Positions 9,046 to 18,491 of a stretch of DNA of 64,000 nucleotides are shown in pieces. Position numbers and translations under genes: made by a program. Below the pieces are notes generated by a model. That model ran no database searches, was not told the DNA's origin, and saw only the letters and a program-made list of their open reading frames with translations. Each line of letters opens with the position of its first letter. Positions within the stretch are counted from its first letter, which is position 1. This stretch comes from Streptomyces europaeiscabiei (GTDB taxonomy: Bacteria; Actinomycetota; Actinomycetes; Streptomycetales; Streptomycetaceae), in NCBI RefSeq assembly GCF_036346855.1, contig NZ_CP107841.1:6080001-6144000 (forward strand), written 5' to 3'.

Positions 9046-10554
9046 CTAACTCATCCACCGATCCGGCAGAGCCTCCCGCCGCCCGGTCCGCGACCGTTCC
9101 GCCTGCGCCCGCAACAGCTCCGCCGCCTCACCCGCGTCCCGCAACCGCGCGGTGACGGTCTTGTTGGCACCGGTGTCGACGTGGACGTCGGCGAGCCCCT
9201 TGTACCGCTCCCAGGGTCCCTGCGACAGCCGTACGCTCTGCACCTTCGCATGCGGCACGAGGTCGAGCCGGCGCCGCAGCAGCCCGTGCCGCGCTGCGAA
9301 CACCGTGTCGCTCACGGCCAGCCCGTACCCCCGCCACCACAACGGCAGGCACCACCGCGCCCGGCCGGGCGGCCGTACGAGCGCCGCCGCGTCCGGCACG
9401 TTCACCCCCGGCAGCACCCGCGCTATCACGGCCTCGGCCACCTCGCGCGGTGCGACCGGCACGAGGACGGAGTTCGTGGAGCCGGCCACGTCCAGCTCCA
9501 CCCGGACCCACCCGCGGCGCCGCCACAGCAGCGGTTCGACGATGCGTACGGTCTGCACGCGGCCGGGCGGGACCGTCTCGTGGGCCCGGTCGAGGAGCCC
9601 GTGGTCGATGCGGAGCCCGTCGGGGGAGTCTCCGACCGTCCAGTCGTACTCTCCGACGAACCGCCCCACACTGCTCGCCCCGGCCGCGCCGAGCAGCGGC
9701 AGCGCGGTCGCGAGGACGGTCCACACGCTCTCCGTGGCGAACCACAGCACGGACGGCACGACGACCGCGCCCACCAGGGACACCCAGGTGGCGCCGGTCA
9801 GGACGAGGGACATGGCCAGCGCCCCCGCCGGGACCTTCAGCAGTTCCCGTACGGGCGCCTCGCCGACCTCGTGCGCGGTCTCCGGCGCGAAACCGGCGGC
9901 GCGGGCGAGGAGTTCGGCCCGCAGGGCACCGGCGTGCGCCTCGCCGAGGTACGCCAGCTCGTCCTTCTTGTCGGTGCCGACGACGTCGAGTTTGAGTTTG
10001 GCGACGCCCGCGATCCGGGCCAGCAGCGGGCGGGTGACGTCGATGGCCTGAATGCGTTCGAGGCGGATGTGGGCGGTGCGGCGGAACAACAGCCCGGTAC
10101 GGATGCGCAGTTCGCTGTCGGTCACCGCGAAGTGGGTGAACCACCAGGTCAGGAAGCCGTACAGGGCGGCGGCCGGGATGAACACCGCGACCGCGATCAG
10201 CAGGGTCGTCGTGTCGAGCCGCATCAGGTTGCGCTGCGCCCCGTCCGGATCGTGCACGGCCCACCCGATCAGCACCGCCACCGGCGCCCACGCCCGCCGC
10301 AACGGCGTCACCGGATGCAGCCGCTGCTCGACGACCGGCTTCCCGCCCGCCCTGCCGACGTCCCCGGCCCCTGCCTCCACCGCGTCGCGAGGCCTGTCCC
10401 CGGCCTCGGGCGCTTCGCCCGGCCCGTTCACCGCCGCGGGACCCGGCTCGCGCTCGGCACCATCCTCCGGCCGCTCCCCCCGCTCCCCCCGCTCCCCTCG
10501 CTCCCCCCGCTCCGCCCGTACCGCGTCGTCCGCGTCCTGGGCCGGCACCGTCAC
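9046..10554 (-). CDS. Bacterial PH-domain (YdbT/bPH2-type) membrane protein, large
   Basis: A 502-residue membrane protein with repeated bPH2 domains: after an R/G/E-rich cytoplasmic leader ([13 protein letters not shown]), paired hydrophobic helices are followed by [32 protein letters not shown], then [32 protein letters not shown], then [34 protein letters not shown] at 10554 is chosen because it overlaps the stop of the small bPH2 gene as GTGA. Together with that gene it resembles the YdbS-YdbT pair of Bacillus, which affects membrane or antimicrobial stress; function here is inferred. Confidence 0.85.
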   Translation of the reverse strand: MTVPAQDADDAVRAERGERGERGERGERPEDGAEREPGPAAVNGPGEAPEAGDRPRDAVEAGAGDVGRAGGKPVVEQRLHPVTPLRRAWAPVAVLIGWAVHDPDGAQRNLMRLDTTTLLIAVAVFIPAAALYGFLTWWFTHFAVTDSELRIRTGLLFRRTAHIRLERIQAIDVTRPLLARIAGVAKLKLDVVGTDKKDELAYLGEAHAGALRAELLARAAGFAPETAHEVGEAPVRELLKVPAGALAMSLVLTGATWVSLVGAVVVPSVLWFATESVWTVLATALPLLGAAGASSVGRFVGEYDWTVGDSPDGLRIDHGLLDRAHETVPPGRVQTVRIVEPLLWRRRGWVRVELDVAGSTNSVLVPVAPREVAEAVIARVLPGVNVPDAAALVRPPGRARWCLPLWWRGYGLAVSDTVFAARHGLLRRRLDLVPHAKVQSVRLSQGPWERYKGLADVHVDTGANKTVTARLRDAGEAAELLRAQAERSRTGRREALPDRWMS

Positions 10555-11057
10555 AGCCCCGCCGATCGGGCCTCGCCCAGTTGGGTGAGGTGGTCGCGGA
10601 GGCGTTCGGCCTCGGCCGGGGCGAGGCCGGGGATGCGCGCGTCCGTGGCGGCCGCGGCCGTGTGGAGCTGCACGCTCGCCAGGTTGAAGTGGCGCTCCAC
10701 GGGCCCGGACGTCACCTCGACCAGCTGCATGCGCCCGTACGGCACCACGGTCTCCTCGCGCCAGAGCACACCCCGGCTGATCAGCAGGTCGTCCGCCCGT
10801 TCGGCATACCGCCAGGACCGCCAGTTGCGGCCCAGCATCGGCCAGCCCCACAGCAGCAGGCCCAGCGGCAGCAGCGCGAACGCCGCCCAGGCCGGGCCCG
10901 CCAGCCGGCCCAGCAGCACGGCCGTACCGACGGTGATCGGCCCCAGCCACACCACCAGCAGCAGCCGCCTCATCCGCAACAGTCCGGGCGGCAGTCCCGT
11001 CCAGACCGGTTCACCCTCCGCGCGCTCGGCGCCGTCCTCCAAGGTCCCCGTCTCCAT
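10551..11057 (-). CDS. Bacterial PH-domain (YdbS/bPH2-type) membrane protein, small
   Basis: This 168-residue protein has two adjacent membrane helices (about residues 30-70) followed by one bPH2 domain ([46 protein letters not shown]). It matches the small member of the YdbS/YdbT pair. The ATG at 11057 follows a TACGCT hexamer by 6 nt without a ribosome site, so the transcript is probably leaderless. It diverges from nuoD with only 31 bp between the two starts. Confidence 0.85.
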   Translation of the reverse strand: METGTLEDGAERAEGEPVWTGLPPGLLRMRRLLLVVWLGPITVGTAVLLGRLAGPAWAAFALLPLGLLLWGWPMLGRNWRSWRYAERADDLLISRGVLWREETVVPYGRMQLVEVTSGPVERHFNLASVQLHTAAAATDARIPGLAPAEAERLRDHLTQLGEARSAGL

Positions 11058-11088
11058 CCCGCCAGCGTACGTACGACAGACTGTGTTC

Positions 11089-12249
11089 ATGACTCCCCCG
11101 ACGGAGACCCGAGAGACGACGGTCGGTATCGGCGGTGCCGCCGAGAGCACGGACATGGTGCTCAACATCGGCCCGCAGCATCCGTCCACCCACGGTGTGC
11201 TGCGGCTGCGGCTCGTCCTCGACGGAGAGCGCATCCGGCACGCCGAACCGGTCATCGGCTATATGCACCGGGGCGCGGAGAAGCTCTTCGAGGCGCGCGA
11301 CTACCGCCAGATCATCATGCTCGCCAACCGCCACGACTGGCTCTCCGCCTTCTCCAACGAGCTCGGCGTCGTCCTCGGCGTCGAACGCATGCTCGGCATG
11401 GAGGTCCCCGAGCGCGCGGTCTGGATGCGCACGCTCCTCGCCGAGCTGAACCGGGTCCTGAACCACCTGATGTTCCTCGGCTCGTACCCGCTGGAGCTGG
11501 GCGGCATCACCCCGGTCTTCTATGCCTTCCGGGAGCGCGAGGAGCTCCAGAACGTCATGGAGGAGATCTTTGGCGGGCGCATGCACTACATGTTCAACCG
11601 TGTCGGAGGCCTCAAGGAGGACCTCCCGGCGGGCTGGACCTCACGCGCGCGGACAGCGGTCGCGGACGTCCGCTCCCGCATGGGCGTCTTCGACGACCTG
11701 GTCCTCGGCAACGAGATCTTCCGGGGCCGCACCCGGGACGTGGGCGTCCTCTCCCCGGAGGCCGTGCACGCGTACGGCGTCAGCGGCCCGATCGCCCGCG
11801 CCTCGGGCGTCGACTTCGACCTGCGGCGCGACGAGCCGTACCTCGCGTACGGCGACCTCCAGGACGTCCTGAAGGTCGTCACCCGTGACGAGGGCGACTG
11901 CCTCGCCCGCTTCGAGTGCCTGCTGGAGCAGACCCACAACGCCCTCGCCCTCGCCGACGCCTGCCTCGACCGCCTCGCCGACCTCCCGCCCGGCCCGATC
12001 AACCAGCGCCTCCCCAAGGTCCTCAAGGCCCCCGAGGGCCACACCTACGCCTGGACCGAGAACCCCCTCGGCATTAACGGCTACTACCTCGTCAGCAAGG
12101 GCGAGAAGACCCCGTACCGCCTGAAGCTCCGCTCCGCCTCGTACAACAACATCCAGGCCCTCACCGAACTGCTGCCGGGAACCCTGGTGGCCGACATGGT
12201 GGCGATCCTGGGGTCGCTCTTCTTCGTGGTGGGGGACATCGACAAGTAG
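11089..12249 (+). CDS. nuoD: NADH-quinone oxidoreductase subunit D (orphan copy)
   Basis: The 386-residue protein is a full-length 49-kDa-type complex I subunit: [42 protein letters not shown], and the C-terminal [29 protein letters not shown]. It stands alone, with no other nuo genes in the window, so it is a second copy (often called nuoD2) besides the main nuo operon expected elsewhere. The start is ATG at 11089. A long open frame continues upstream but is antisense to the bPH2 genes. Arg61 of the HRG motif is the probable counterpart of the arginine methylated in mitochondrial NDUFS2. Confidence 0.93.
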   Translation: MTPPTETRETTVGIGGAAESTDMVLNIGPQHPSTHGVLRLRLVLDGERIRHAEPVIGYMHRGAEKLFEARDYRQIIMLANRHDWLSAFSNELGVVLGVERMLGMEVPERAVWMRTLLAELNRVLNHLMFLGSYPLELGGITPVFYAFREREELQNVMEEIFGGRMHYMFNRVGGLKEDLPAGWTSRARTAVADVRSRMGVFDDLVLGNEIFRGRTRDVGVLSPEAVHAYGVSGPIARASGVDFDLRRDEPYLAYGDLQDVLKVVTRDEGDCLARFECLLEQTHNALALADACLDRLADLPPGPINQRLPKVLKAPEGHTYAWTENPLGINGYYLVSKGEKTPYRLKLRSASYNNIQALTELLPGTLVADMVAILGSLFFVVGDIDK

Positions 12250-12268
12250 GGACCGCCGCCCGGCGGTG

Positions 12269-13405
12269 TCAGCCGCCGTCGCCGAGCGGGTCCGGGACGC
12301 CGAGCGGGTCCGGGGCGTCGAAGGGGTCCGGGACGCCGACCGGCTGGACCAGCCACCCGAAGTCGCCCAGCCCGCCCGGCGCGGTCAGCTCGGCGGCCTC
12401 GCCCGCGCCCGCGAGGGCCCGTACGTACGCCGCCGGGTCGTCGGCCGCCAGGGACAGCGGGGGACGGCCACCGGAGACCCCCAGGGCGCGCAGGGCGTCC
12501 CGCTGGGTGAGCGGCCGCGCCCCCGGCAGAGCGCACGCGTCCAGCGCCACATGCGCGGTGATGTCGCACGACCCGTCCGGCACCGGCCTCGTCTCCCGCC
12601 CCTCCCGGAACCCCGTGAGCGTCCCGAACGGCGGCCGTGACCCCGCGAGGTGCGCGTAGTCGACGGCGACGGCGAGCCCCCGGTCGACGCCCGCCACGGC
12701 GGCGGCCCACGCGTGGTCCCGGGGCAGCCCGATCTCGGCCCGCAGCCCCTCCTGAGGGTCCAGCGGCCACCACCGGTCCAGCCACCGGGCGTCCTCCCCG
12801 CCGACGGGCTCCCCGAGCAGCTCGCTCCCGTCCTCCCGTACGAGCACCAGCCGCGCTGCGCCCGCCGCGTCCACCTCGACGACCTCCACGGGCACGTTGT
12901 CCAGCCACTCGTTGGCGAACAGCAGCCCGGTGATCCCCTCCGGCGGGGCCGCGAGCCACTCGACGCGGTCGTCGAGGCCGACGGGCCGGTCGGCGAGTTC
13001 GACGGCGTACGCGCGCGTGCGCTTCGCCACACCGGAGGGGAGCGCGGCCAGCACCCCGCTCACCAGTTCGCCCCGCCCGGCGGCCATGTCCACGAACCCC
13101 AGCCCGTCCGGCCGTCCCAACGCCTCGTCCACCCGGCACAGCAACCGCGCCACGGCCGAGGCGAAGAGCGAGGACGCGTGCACGGAGGTCCGGAAATGCC
13201 CTGCGGGCCCCTCCGGCCGCAGGTAGAAGCCGCCGGGCCCGTACAGGGCCTCATGGGCCGCCGCGCGCCAGCAACGCCAGGGCTGAGCCTCACCGGGCGC
13301 GCGGGACTGTGACCCAGAGGGCTCCGCCCCGTGGGCGCGGCCGGCCGCGGACGACCCGCAGCCGCACGACGAGAGGCCCTCCCGAGCTGTTGGGCGATCC
13401 ATCAT
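12269..13405 (-). CDS. MidA/NDUFAF7-family SAM-dependent methyltransferase
   Basis: A 378-residue DUF185 protein: [39 protein letters not shown], the SAM motif region [17 protein letters not shown], then [19 protein letters not shown] and [23 protein letters not shown]. Mitochondrial members dimethylate an arginine of the NuoD homologue NDUFS2. Here the gene converges on nuoD with 19 bp between. TAGCCT lies 6 nt before the ATG at 13405, favouring that start (a GTG lies one codon upstream). The C-terminus carries short PDPL/F repeats. Confidence 0.82.
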   Translation of the reverse strand: MMDRPTAREGLSSCGCGSSAAGRAHGAEPSGSQSRAPGEAQPWRCWRAAAHEALYGPGGFYLRPEGPAGHFRTSVHASSLFASAVARLLCRVDEALGRPDGLGFVDMAAGRGELVSGVLAALPSGVAKRTRAYAVELADRPVGLDDRVEWLAAPPEGITGLLFANEWLDNVPVEVVEVDAAGAARLVLVREDGSELLGEPVGGEDARWLDRWWPLDPQEGLRAEIGLPRDHAWAAAVAGVDRGLAVAVDYAHLAGSRPPFGTLTGFREGRETRPVPDGSCDITAHVALDACALPGARPLTQRDALRALGVSGGRPPLSLAADDPAAYVRALAGAGEAAELTAPGGLGDFGWLVQPVGVPDPFDAPDPLGVPDPLGDGG

Positions 13406-13523
13406 CACGTCAGGCTAAGCGGAACGGGTAACACGACCTCCACCTTGGGGAGTACGTGGCCCGGTCACGGATCGACCCTCCGGTTGACCCCGGCACACCG
13501 CGCGCATCCCTACGCTGGGTCAC

Positions 13524-14726
13524 GTGCAGCGCCTCTATGACTTCTTCCGCCGACACCCGACATGGGTCGACAGCTTCTGGGCCGTCGTCCTGCTCGGGAC
13601 GACCATGGTCAGCGGAGCGATCGCCACTGACTATGCGAACGACATGAACGACACCGCGTTCGCGGTGATCTCGCTCGCCCTGTGCCTGTCGATCGCCCTG
13701 CGGCGCCGCATGCCCGAGAAGATGCTGATGCTGGCCGCCGCGGCGGGCTTCGCGCAGCTGATCCTCGACGTGCCGAGAATCCCGGCCGACTTCGCGATGC
13801 TCGTGGTCATCTACACGGTCGCGGCGAACGGTGCCCGCTGGGCCTCCTGGTTCGCCCTGGGCGGCGGCCTCTGCGCGGCATCGCTGGCGCAGCTGCGCTG
13901 GACCGAGCAGCAGACGAGCACGCTGGGTAACGCGGTGCTCGCGGTGGTCCTGACCGTGCCGTTCGCCCTGGCCTGGGTGCTCGGCGACTCCCTGCGCACC
14001 CGCCGCGCGTACTTCGCGCAGCTGGAGGAGCGCGCCGCCCGGCTGGAGAAGGAGCGCGAGGCCCAGGCCAAGGTCGCGGTCGCCGCCGAGCGCGCCCGGA
14101 TCGCCCGGGAACTGCACGACGTCGTCGCGCACAACGTCTCCGTCATGGTCGTCCAGGCCGACGGCGCCGCGTACGTCCTCGACGCCGCCCCCGACCAGGC
14201 GAGGAAGGCTCTGGAGACCATCTCCTCCACCGGCCGGCAGGCCCTCGCCGAGATGCGCCGCCTGCTCGGCGTGCTGCGCACCGGTGAGCACAAGGAGGTC
14301 GGCGAGTACGTCCCCCAGCCCGATGTCGAGCAGATCGACGACCTCGTCGAGCAGTGCCGGGTGGCCGGCCTGCCCGTCGACTTCAAGATCGAGGGCACCC
14401 CGCGCCCGCTGCCCAGCGGCGTGGAGCTGACGGCGTACCGCATCGTCCAGGAGGCCCTCACCAACACCCGCAAGCACGGCGGCCCGAACACCGGTGCGAG
14501 CGTCCGGCTGGTCTACTTCGACGACGGCCTCGGACTGCTCGTCGAGGACGACGGCAAGGGGGCGCCCCACGAGCTGTACGAGGAGGGCGGCGCCGACGGC
14601 CAGGGGCACGGTCTCATCGGCATGCGTGAGCGCGTCGGTATGGTCGGCGGCACGCTGGACGCGGGCCCCCGCCCCGGCGGCGGCTTCCGGATCAGCGCGC
14701 TGCTGCCCCTGAAGCCCGCACACTGA
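13524..14726 (+). CDS. Sensor histidine kinase (NarL/DesK type)
   Basis: Five to six N-terminal membrane helices (about residues 17-155), a short coiled linker, a HisKA_3 domain with phospho-acceptor His198 in ARELHDVVAHN, and a HATPase domain with VEDDGKGAPHE and GHGLIGMRERVGMVGG. The extracellular part is small, so it may sense a membrane-located signal. The GTG at 13524 has TACGCT 7 nt upstream (possible leaderless start). The partner regulator gene starts 69 bp downstream. The signal is unknown. Confidence 0.93.
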   Translation: MQRLYDFFRRHPTWVDSFWAVVLLGTTMVSGAIATDYANDMNDTAFAVISLALCLSIALRRRMPEKMLMLAAAAGFAQLILDVPRIPADFAMLVVIYTVAANGARWASWFALGGGLCAASLAQLRWTEQQTSTLGNAVLAVVLTVPFALAWVLGDSLRTRRAYFAQLEERAARLEKEREAQAKVAVAAERARIARELHDVVAHNVSVMVVQADGAAYVLDAAPDQARKALETISSTGRQALAEMRRLLGVLRTGEHKEVGEYVPQPDVEQIDDLVEQCRVAGLPVDFKIEGTPRPLPSGVELTAYRIVQEALTNTRKHGGPNTGASVRLVYFDDGLGLLVEDDGKGAPHELYEEGGADGQGHGLIGMRERVGMVGGTLDAGPRPGGGFRISALLPLKPAH

Positions 14727-14755
14727 CACGGTCATGCCACTCACTGGCACTTGTG

Positions 14756-14777
14756 GACCTGCTGTAGACCTGCTGTA
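14756..14777 (+). repeat. 11-bp tandem direct repeat before the response regulator
   Basis: GACCTGCTGTA occurs twice back-to-back, directly between the kinase stop and the regulator start. One unit is about one helical turn, which fits two monomers of a NarL-type regulator binding side by side. It may be an autoregulatory operator or just a local duplication. Confidence 0.5.
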
Positions 14778-14795
14778 GACACGGAAGAGGACCCG

Positions 14796-15467
14796 ATGGC
14801 GATCCGCGTAATGCTCGTCGACGACCAGGTGCTGCTGCGCACCGGGTTCCGGATGGTGCTGGCGGCCCAGCCGGACATGGAGGTCGTCGCGGAGGCGGGC
14901 GACGGCGTCGAGGCCCTGCAGGTCGTACGGGCGACCGACGTGGACGTGGTCCTCATGGACGTCCGGATGCCGAAGCTGGACGGCGTCGAGGCCACCCGCC
15001 GCATCTGCGCCGACCCGAACCCGCCGAAGGTGCTCATCCTGACCACCTTCGACCTCGACGAGTACGCCTTCTCCGGGCTGAAGGCGGGCGCCTCCGGCTT
15101 CATGCTCAAGGATGTGCCGCCCGGCGAGCTGCTGGCCGCGATCCGTGCCGTGCACAGCGGCGACGCCGTGGTCGCGCCCTCCACCACACGGCGCCTGCTC
15201 GACCGGTTCGCCCCGATGCTCCCGAGCACCGGAACGCAACCCCAGCACAAGGAGCTGGAGCGGCTCACCGAACGTGAACGCGAGGTCATGATGCTGGTCG
15301 CCCAGGGCCTCTCCAACGGCGAGATCGCCGCCCGCCTCGTCCTCTCCGAGGCCACGGTCAAGACCCACGTCGGCCGCATCCTCACCAAGCTGGGCCTCCG
15401 CGACCGCGTCCAGGTGGTCGTCCTGGCGTACGAGACGGGGTTGGTGCGGGCGGGAGGACAGGGGTGA
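14796..15467 (+). CDS. NarL/FixJ-family response regulator
   Basis: A 223-residue regulator. The receiver domain (1-120) has the acidic pair in MLVDDQ, phosphorylated Asp55 in VVLMDVRMPK, and the Lys of FMLKD. The LuxR-type helix-turn-helix (about 155-215) reads LTEREREVMMLVAQGLSNGEIAARLVLSEATVKTHVGRIL. The ATG at 14796 was chosen for its GAAGAGG site. It forms a two-gene unit with the upstream kinase. Its targets cannot be read from sequence. Confidence 0.94.
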   Translation: MAIRVMLVDDQVLLRTGFRMVLAAQPDMEVVAEAGDGVEALQVVRATDVDVVLMDVRMPKLDGVEATRRICADPNPPKVLILTTFDLDEYAFSGLKAGASGFMLKDVPPGELLAAIRAVHSGDAVVAPSTTRRLLDRFAPMLPSTGTQPQHKELERLTEREREVMMLVAQGLSNGEIAARLVLSEATVKTHVGRILTKLGLRDRVQVVVLAYETGLVRAGGQG

Positions 15468-15747
15468 TCCACCACCTTGCTTGCCGGGCGGGGTGCCCGG
15501 TCCTTCAGGGCTGGGGGTGGATGCCCGTTCCCGCGTAGCGGCAGGGGAAAGCCGACTCGCTGTCAGGGCGATTGGGCGTCTCGGGAGAGACGGTGGTGAG
15601 GCCGGCCTGGAGCCGTTCGTGGTGCCGGCAGGTTGAGGGCCCGGTGGGCGGGGGTGTCCTGGAAGGCAAGAGGGGGCCGGTCACTCGGGCGGGTGATGTT
15701 GATCGAAGTCGTGCGCGGGAGGGGAACGGGGTGTCTAGGTTCGTGGC

Positions 15748-17065
15748 ATGTCACGTTTCCGGATGTATCCGTCGCGCGCGCAGGCCGAGCGGATGCTCAC
15801 GCACTGCGCGCACGCCCGGTACGTGTGGAATCTCGCTGTCGAGCAGCACGCGCACTGGCGTCGGTGGCGTAGGAGCGCGCCCGGTTTCGCGGAGCAGTGC
15901 CGTCAGCTCACCGAGGCCCGGCGGGAGAGCGAGTGGCTGGGTTCGGGGAACGCGGATGTGCAGCAGCAGGCGTTGAAGGACTTCGCCCGGGCCAGGAGCG
16001 CCCGCTTCAGGTCCAGGTTCGGTGAGCCGACCTGGCGCAAGAAGTTCCGGCACGAGGGCTTCCGGGGCATCGGTACCGACCGTGTACCGGAGTACCAGGC
16101 GGACGGGTCGCCGAAGCTGAACGCGAAGACCGGCAGGCAGGTGATGGGCCGGTCGGTGGTCGTGCACAGGCTCAACCGGCGGTGGGCTCAGGTCAGGGTG
16201 CCCGGTTGCGGCTGGGTCCGCTTTCGCCTCAGTGCAAAGGGCAAGGTGCGAAGCTGCCCGGCGCGAAGACGTTCCGGGTCACCTTCCGCAACGGGCAGTG
16301 GCATATCGCGTTCGCCGTCGTCCCCGACCCGGTCGAGGGGCCGGGCACGGGTGAGGTGATCGGCATCGACCGGGGTGTCACCGTCACCGCGGCCCTCTGC
16401 GACGGACGGAAGCTGAACTGTCCCCAGCTCACCACCCGCGAGCGGGCGCAGATCCGCAAGCACCAGCGGCGGGCTGCTCGCGCCCCCAAGGGCGGCAAGG
16501 CCAAGACCGCCGAGTACGCCAAGGCCGCCAGGCTCAAGGCGCGGGTGGCGAACCGGCGTAAGGACTGGTGCGAGAAGACCAGCACCATGCTCGCCCGCAC
16601 CTACGATCTGGTGCGGTTCGAGAAGCTGAACATCAAGAACATGACTGCCAGGGCAAAGGCCAAGCCCGACCCCGACCAGCCCGGCCAGTACCTCAAGAAC
16701 GGCCGCGCGGCCAAGGCCGGACTGAACCGGGCGATCCTCGCCCAGGGCTGGGGCCTGCTGCGGCAGCGCACCGGGCACAAGGCCCCCGGCCGGGTCGAAG
16801 ACTCCCCGCCCCGTACACGTCTCTGCGGTGCAGTGCCTGCGGATGGATCGACAAGAACTCGCGCAAGAGCCAAGCCGAGTTCGTCTGTTCCTCCTGCGGC
16901 TTCACCTGCAACGCTGACACCAACGCCAGTATCAACGTCGCGGCAGGACAGGGCGGGATCCCCCGCCCCCGGCGGACAGCCGGTGCCGGAGGGACGACAC
17001 CGCCCACACAGCGGTCGAACGTCCGTGAACCTCAGCCTGAATGGGCTGGAATCCCCCTCTTTTAA
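15748..17065 (+). pseudogene. tnpB: TnpB nuclease, inactivated by two frameshifts
   Basis: TnpB is an RNA-guided nuclease of IS605-type elements. The reading starts at ATG 15748 (SRFRMYPSRAQAERML), shifts frame between about 16230 and 16265, and shifts again between about 16795 and 16820. All three RuvC residues are still encoded: Asp in IGIDRGV (16368), Glu in RFEKLNIKNM (16620), and Asp in CNADTNASINV (16916). The zinc ribbon (CSACG, CSSCG) also remains. The frameshifts rather than loss of catalytic codons make it a pseudogene, unless one is a sequencing error or programmed slip. Confidence 0.85.
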
Positions 17066-17078
17066 GAGGGGGAGGATG
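17053..17078. repeat. Right-end hairpin of the IS
   Basis: An 8-bp perfect stem with a TTTA loop is followed by GGATGTC. The loop contains the TAA stop of tnpB on the plus strand and the TAA stop of the lyase gene on the minus strand. In TnpB elements this region also forms the 3' scaffold of the guide (omega) RNA, whose guide would be read from the flank after about 17079. Confidence 0.75.
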
Positions 17079-18258
17079 TCAACAGCGCCACGAAGTCCGC
17101 CACGGCCCTCCGCACGTCCGCCGCCGTCCACTCCAGCGCGGCGGCCCGTACCTCGATCTCCGTGACGGCCAGCCCCGGCCCGCCACGGTCCCAAGGGCGG
17201 GCGAACAGCAGCGCGGCCGTCTGCTCGCCCTGTCGGACCGCGGCCTCGGAGACGACGTCGACCTCGTACGGCAGCCAGACCTGGAACTCGTTGGTGTGGG
17301 GCTGCTCGGGGTGCACGCGGGCCCACGGCACCCCCGCCGCCGCGAACCCCTCGCGCAGCGCGGCGGCGACCACGCGCGCATGGCGGACGTACTCCGGCAG
17401 CCGGGGCAGCTCGCGCTCCAGGCCGACGAGGGCCGACAGCGCGGTGGGGAACTGCTGGAAGAGCTGGCCGCCGTACCGGTGCCGCCAGGCCTTCGCCTCG
17501 TCGACGAGGGGCCCGGGGCCGGCGATCGCGGCACCGCCGTAGGCGCCGAGGGACTTGTAGTACGACACGTAGACGCTGTCGGCGAGGGCCGCGATCTCGT
17601 CCACGGGGCGGCCGAAGTGGGTCGCGGACTCCCACAGGCGGGCCCCGTCGAAGTGGACCACCGCGTCCCGCTCGCGTGCCGCCTCGGTGAGCTCCGTCAG
17701 CTCCTCCCAGGAGGGCAGCACGAATCCGGCCTCCCTGAGGGGCAGTTCGAGCATCAGCGCGCCGAAGGGTTCGTCGAGACCGCGGACCTCGTCGGCGGTC
17801 GGCAGCCGTGGCTCGCTCGTCAGCCGGACCGGGCGCAACCCGCTGAGCTGGCTGAACGCATGCCGCTCGTACATCTCGGGGTGGGCGAGCGCGTGCAGGG
17901 CGACGGTCGGGTTCCCGGTGCGGGCCGCCCAGCAGCGCAGGGCCACCTGCTGGGCCATCGTGCCGGTCGGGAAGAACGCGGCGGCCTCCATGCCGAGCAG
18001 TGCGGCGGTCCGCTTCTCCAGGGCCTCGACGACCCCGTTGCCGTACATGTCCGCCGTCTCGTCCAGGTCGTACACGTCGTCGGCCGCGTCCAGCAGCGCC
18101 AGCCGCTCCCGGAGCGTCGCCAGCGCACTCGTCCGCGCCAGCACCCGCTCGGCCGCCCGATGGGCGGCCTGCCGCCGTTTGTACCGCAGAGCCGCCGGGG
18201 ACTCCTCGGTGGCCGCCTCTTCCGCGGTGGTCTCCGCCGTCTCAGCCGTCTCACTCAT
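17062..18258 (-). CDS. PLP-dependent threonine aldolase / beta-eliminating lyase family protein
   Basis: A fold-type I PLP enzyme of the threonine aldolase family (398 residues): ADMYGNGVVEALEKRTAALLGMEAAAFFPTGTMAQQVAL, the Asp-containing VVHFDGARLW, and the probable PLP lysine in VSYYKSLGAYGG. The start MSETAETAET at 18258 is preferred to longer frames. Its last codons (TSSPS and stop) are supplied by the inverted right end of the IS, so the native C-terminus has been replaced. The catalytic core is intact, so activity is likely kept. The substrate is not certain. Confidence 0.88.
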   Translation of the reverse strand: MSETAETAETTAEEAATEESPAALRYKRRQAAHRAAERVLARTSALATLRERLALLDAADDVYDLDETADMYGNGVVEALEKRTAALLGMEAAAFFPTGTMAQQVALRCWAARTGNPTVALHALAHPEMYERHAFSQLSGLRPVRLTSEPRLPTADEVRGLDEPFGALMLELPLREAGFVLPSWEELTELTEAARERDAVVHFDGARLWESATHFGRPVDEIAALADSVYVSYYKSLGAYGGAAIAGPGPLVDEAKAWRHRYGGQLFQQFPTALSALVGLERELPRLPEYVRHARVVAAALREGFAAAGVPWARVHPEQPHTNEFQVWLPYEVDVVSEAAVRQGEQTAALLFARPWDRGGPGLAVTEIEVRAAALEWTAADVRRAVADFVALLTSSPS

Positions 18259-18491
18259 CCCGGGATCATCCCCCGGCCCGTCCCGCCCGGCACCAGGTTT
18301 TCGCACCGGTGACGCGTGCACCCGGCCCGTGGTCCCGGCCCGCGTCCCCGACCCGTGGAGGCGACCTGCGGAAACGGCTCGCGACCGCCCACAGCCTGTG
18401 GACAACCGAACGCCCCTCGAACCAATCGCGTTAACATGACGAGAAATCGTCCGGTACCCAGAGCGGACTGGAACGGGAAGGCCACCACCGA

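Larger units (their letters stand above)
15468..17078 (+). mobile_element. Decayed IS200/IS605-type element carrying tnpB
   Basis: The element is defined by a tnpB remnant and a right end with a perfect hairpin (CCCCCTCT / AGAGGGGG, 17053-17072) followed by GGATGTCAA, the typical end of Streptomyces TnpB elements. No tnpA transposase is present. The left end is not certain: a hairpin-like CCCGGTCCTTCAGGGCTGGG lies near 15498 and may be part of it or an older remnant. The right end lies inside the 3' end of the neighbouring lyase gene. Confidence 0.75.

Noticed and set aside
9181..11088. Long open frame running into nuoD from upstream
   Set aside because: It is antisense to two clearly recognisable bPH2 genes and has Pro/Arg/His-rich shadow composition; nuoD begins normally at 11089.
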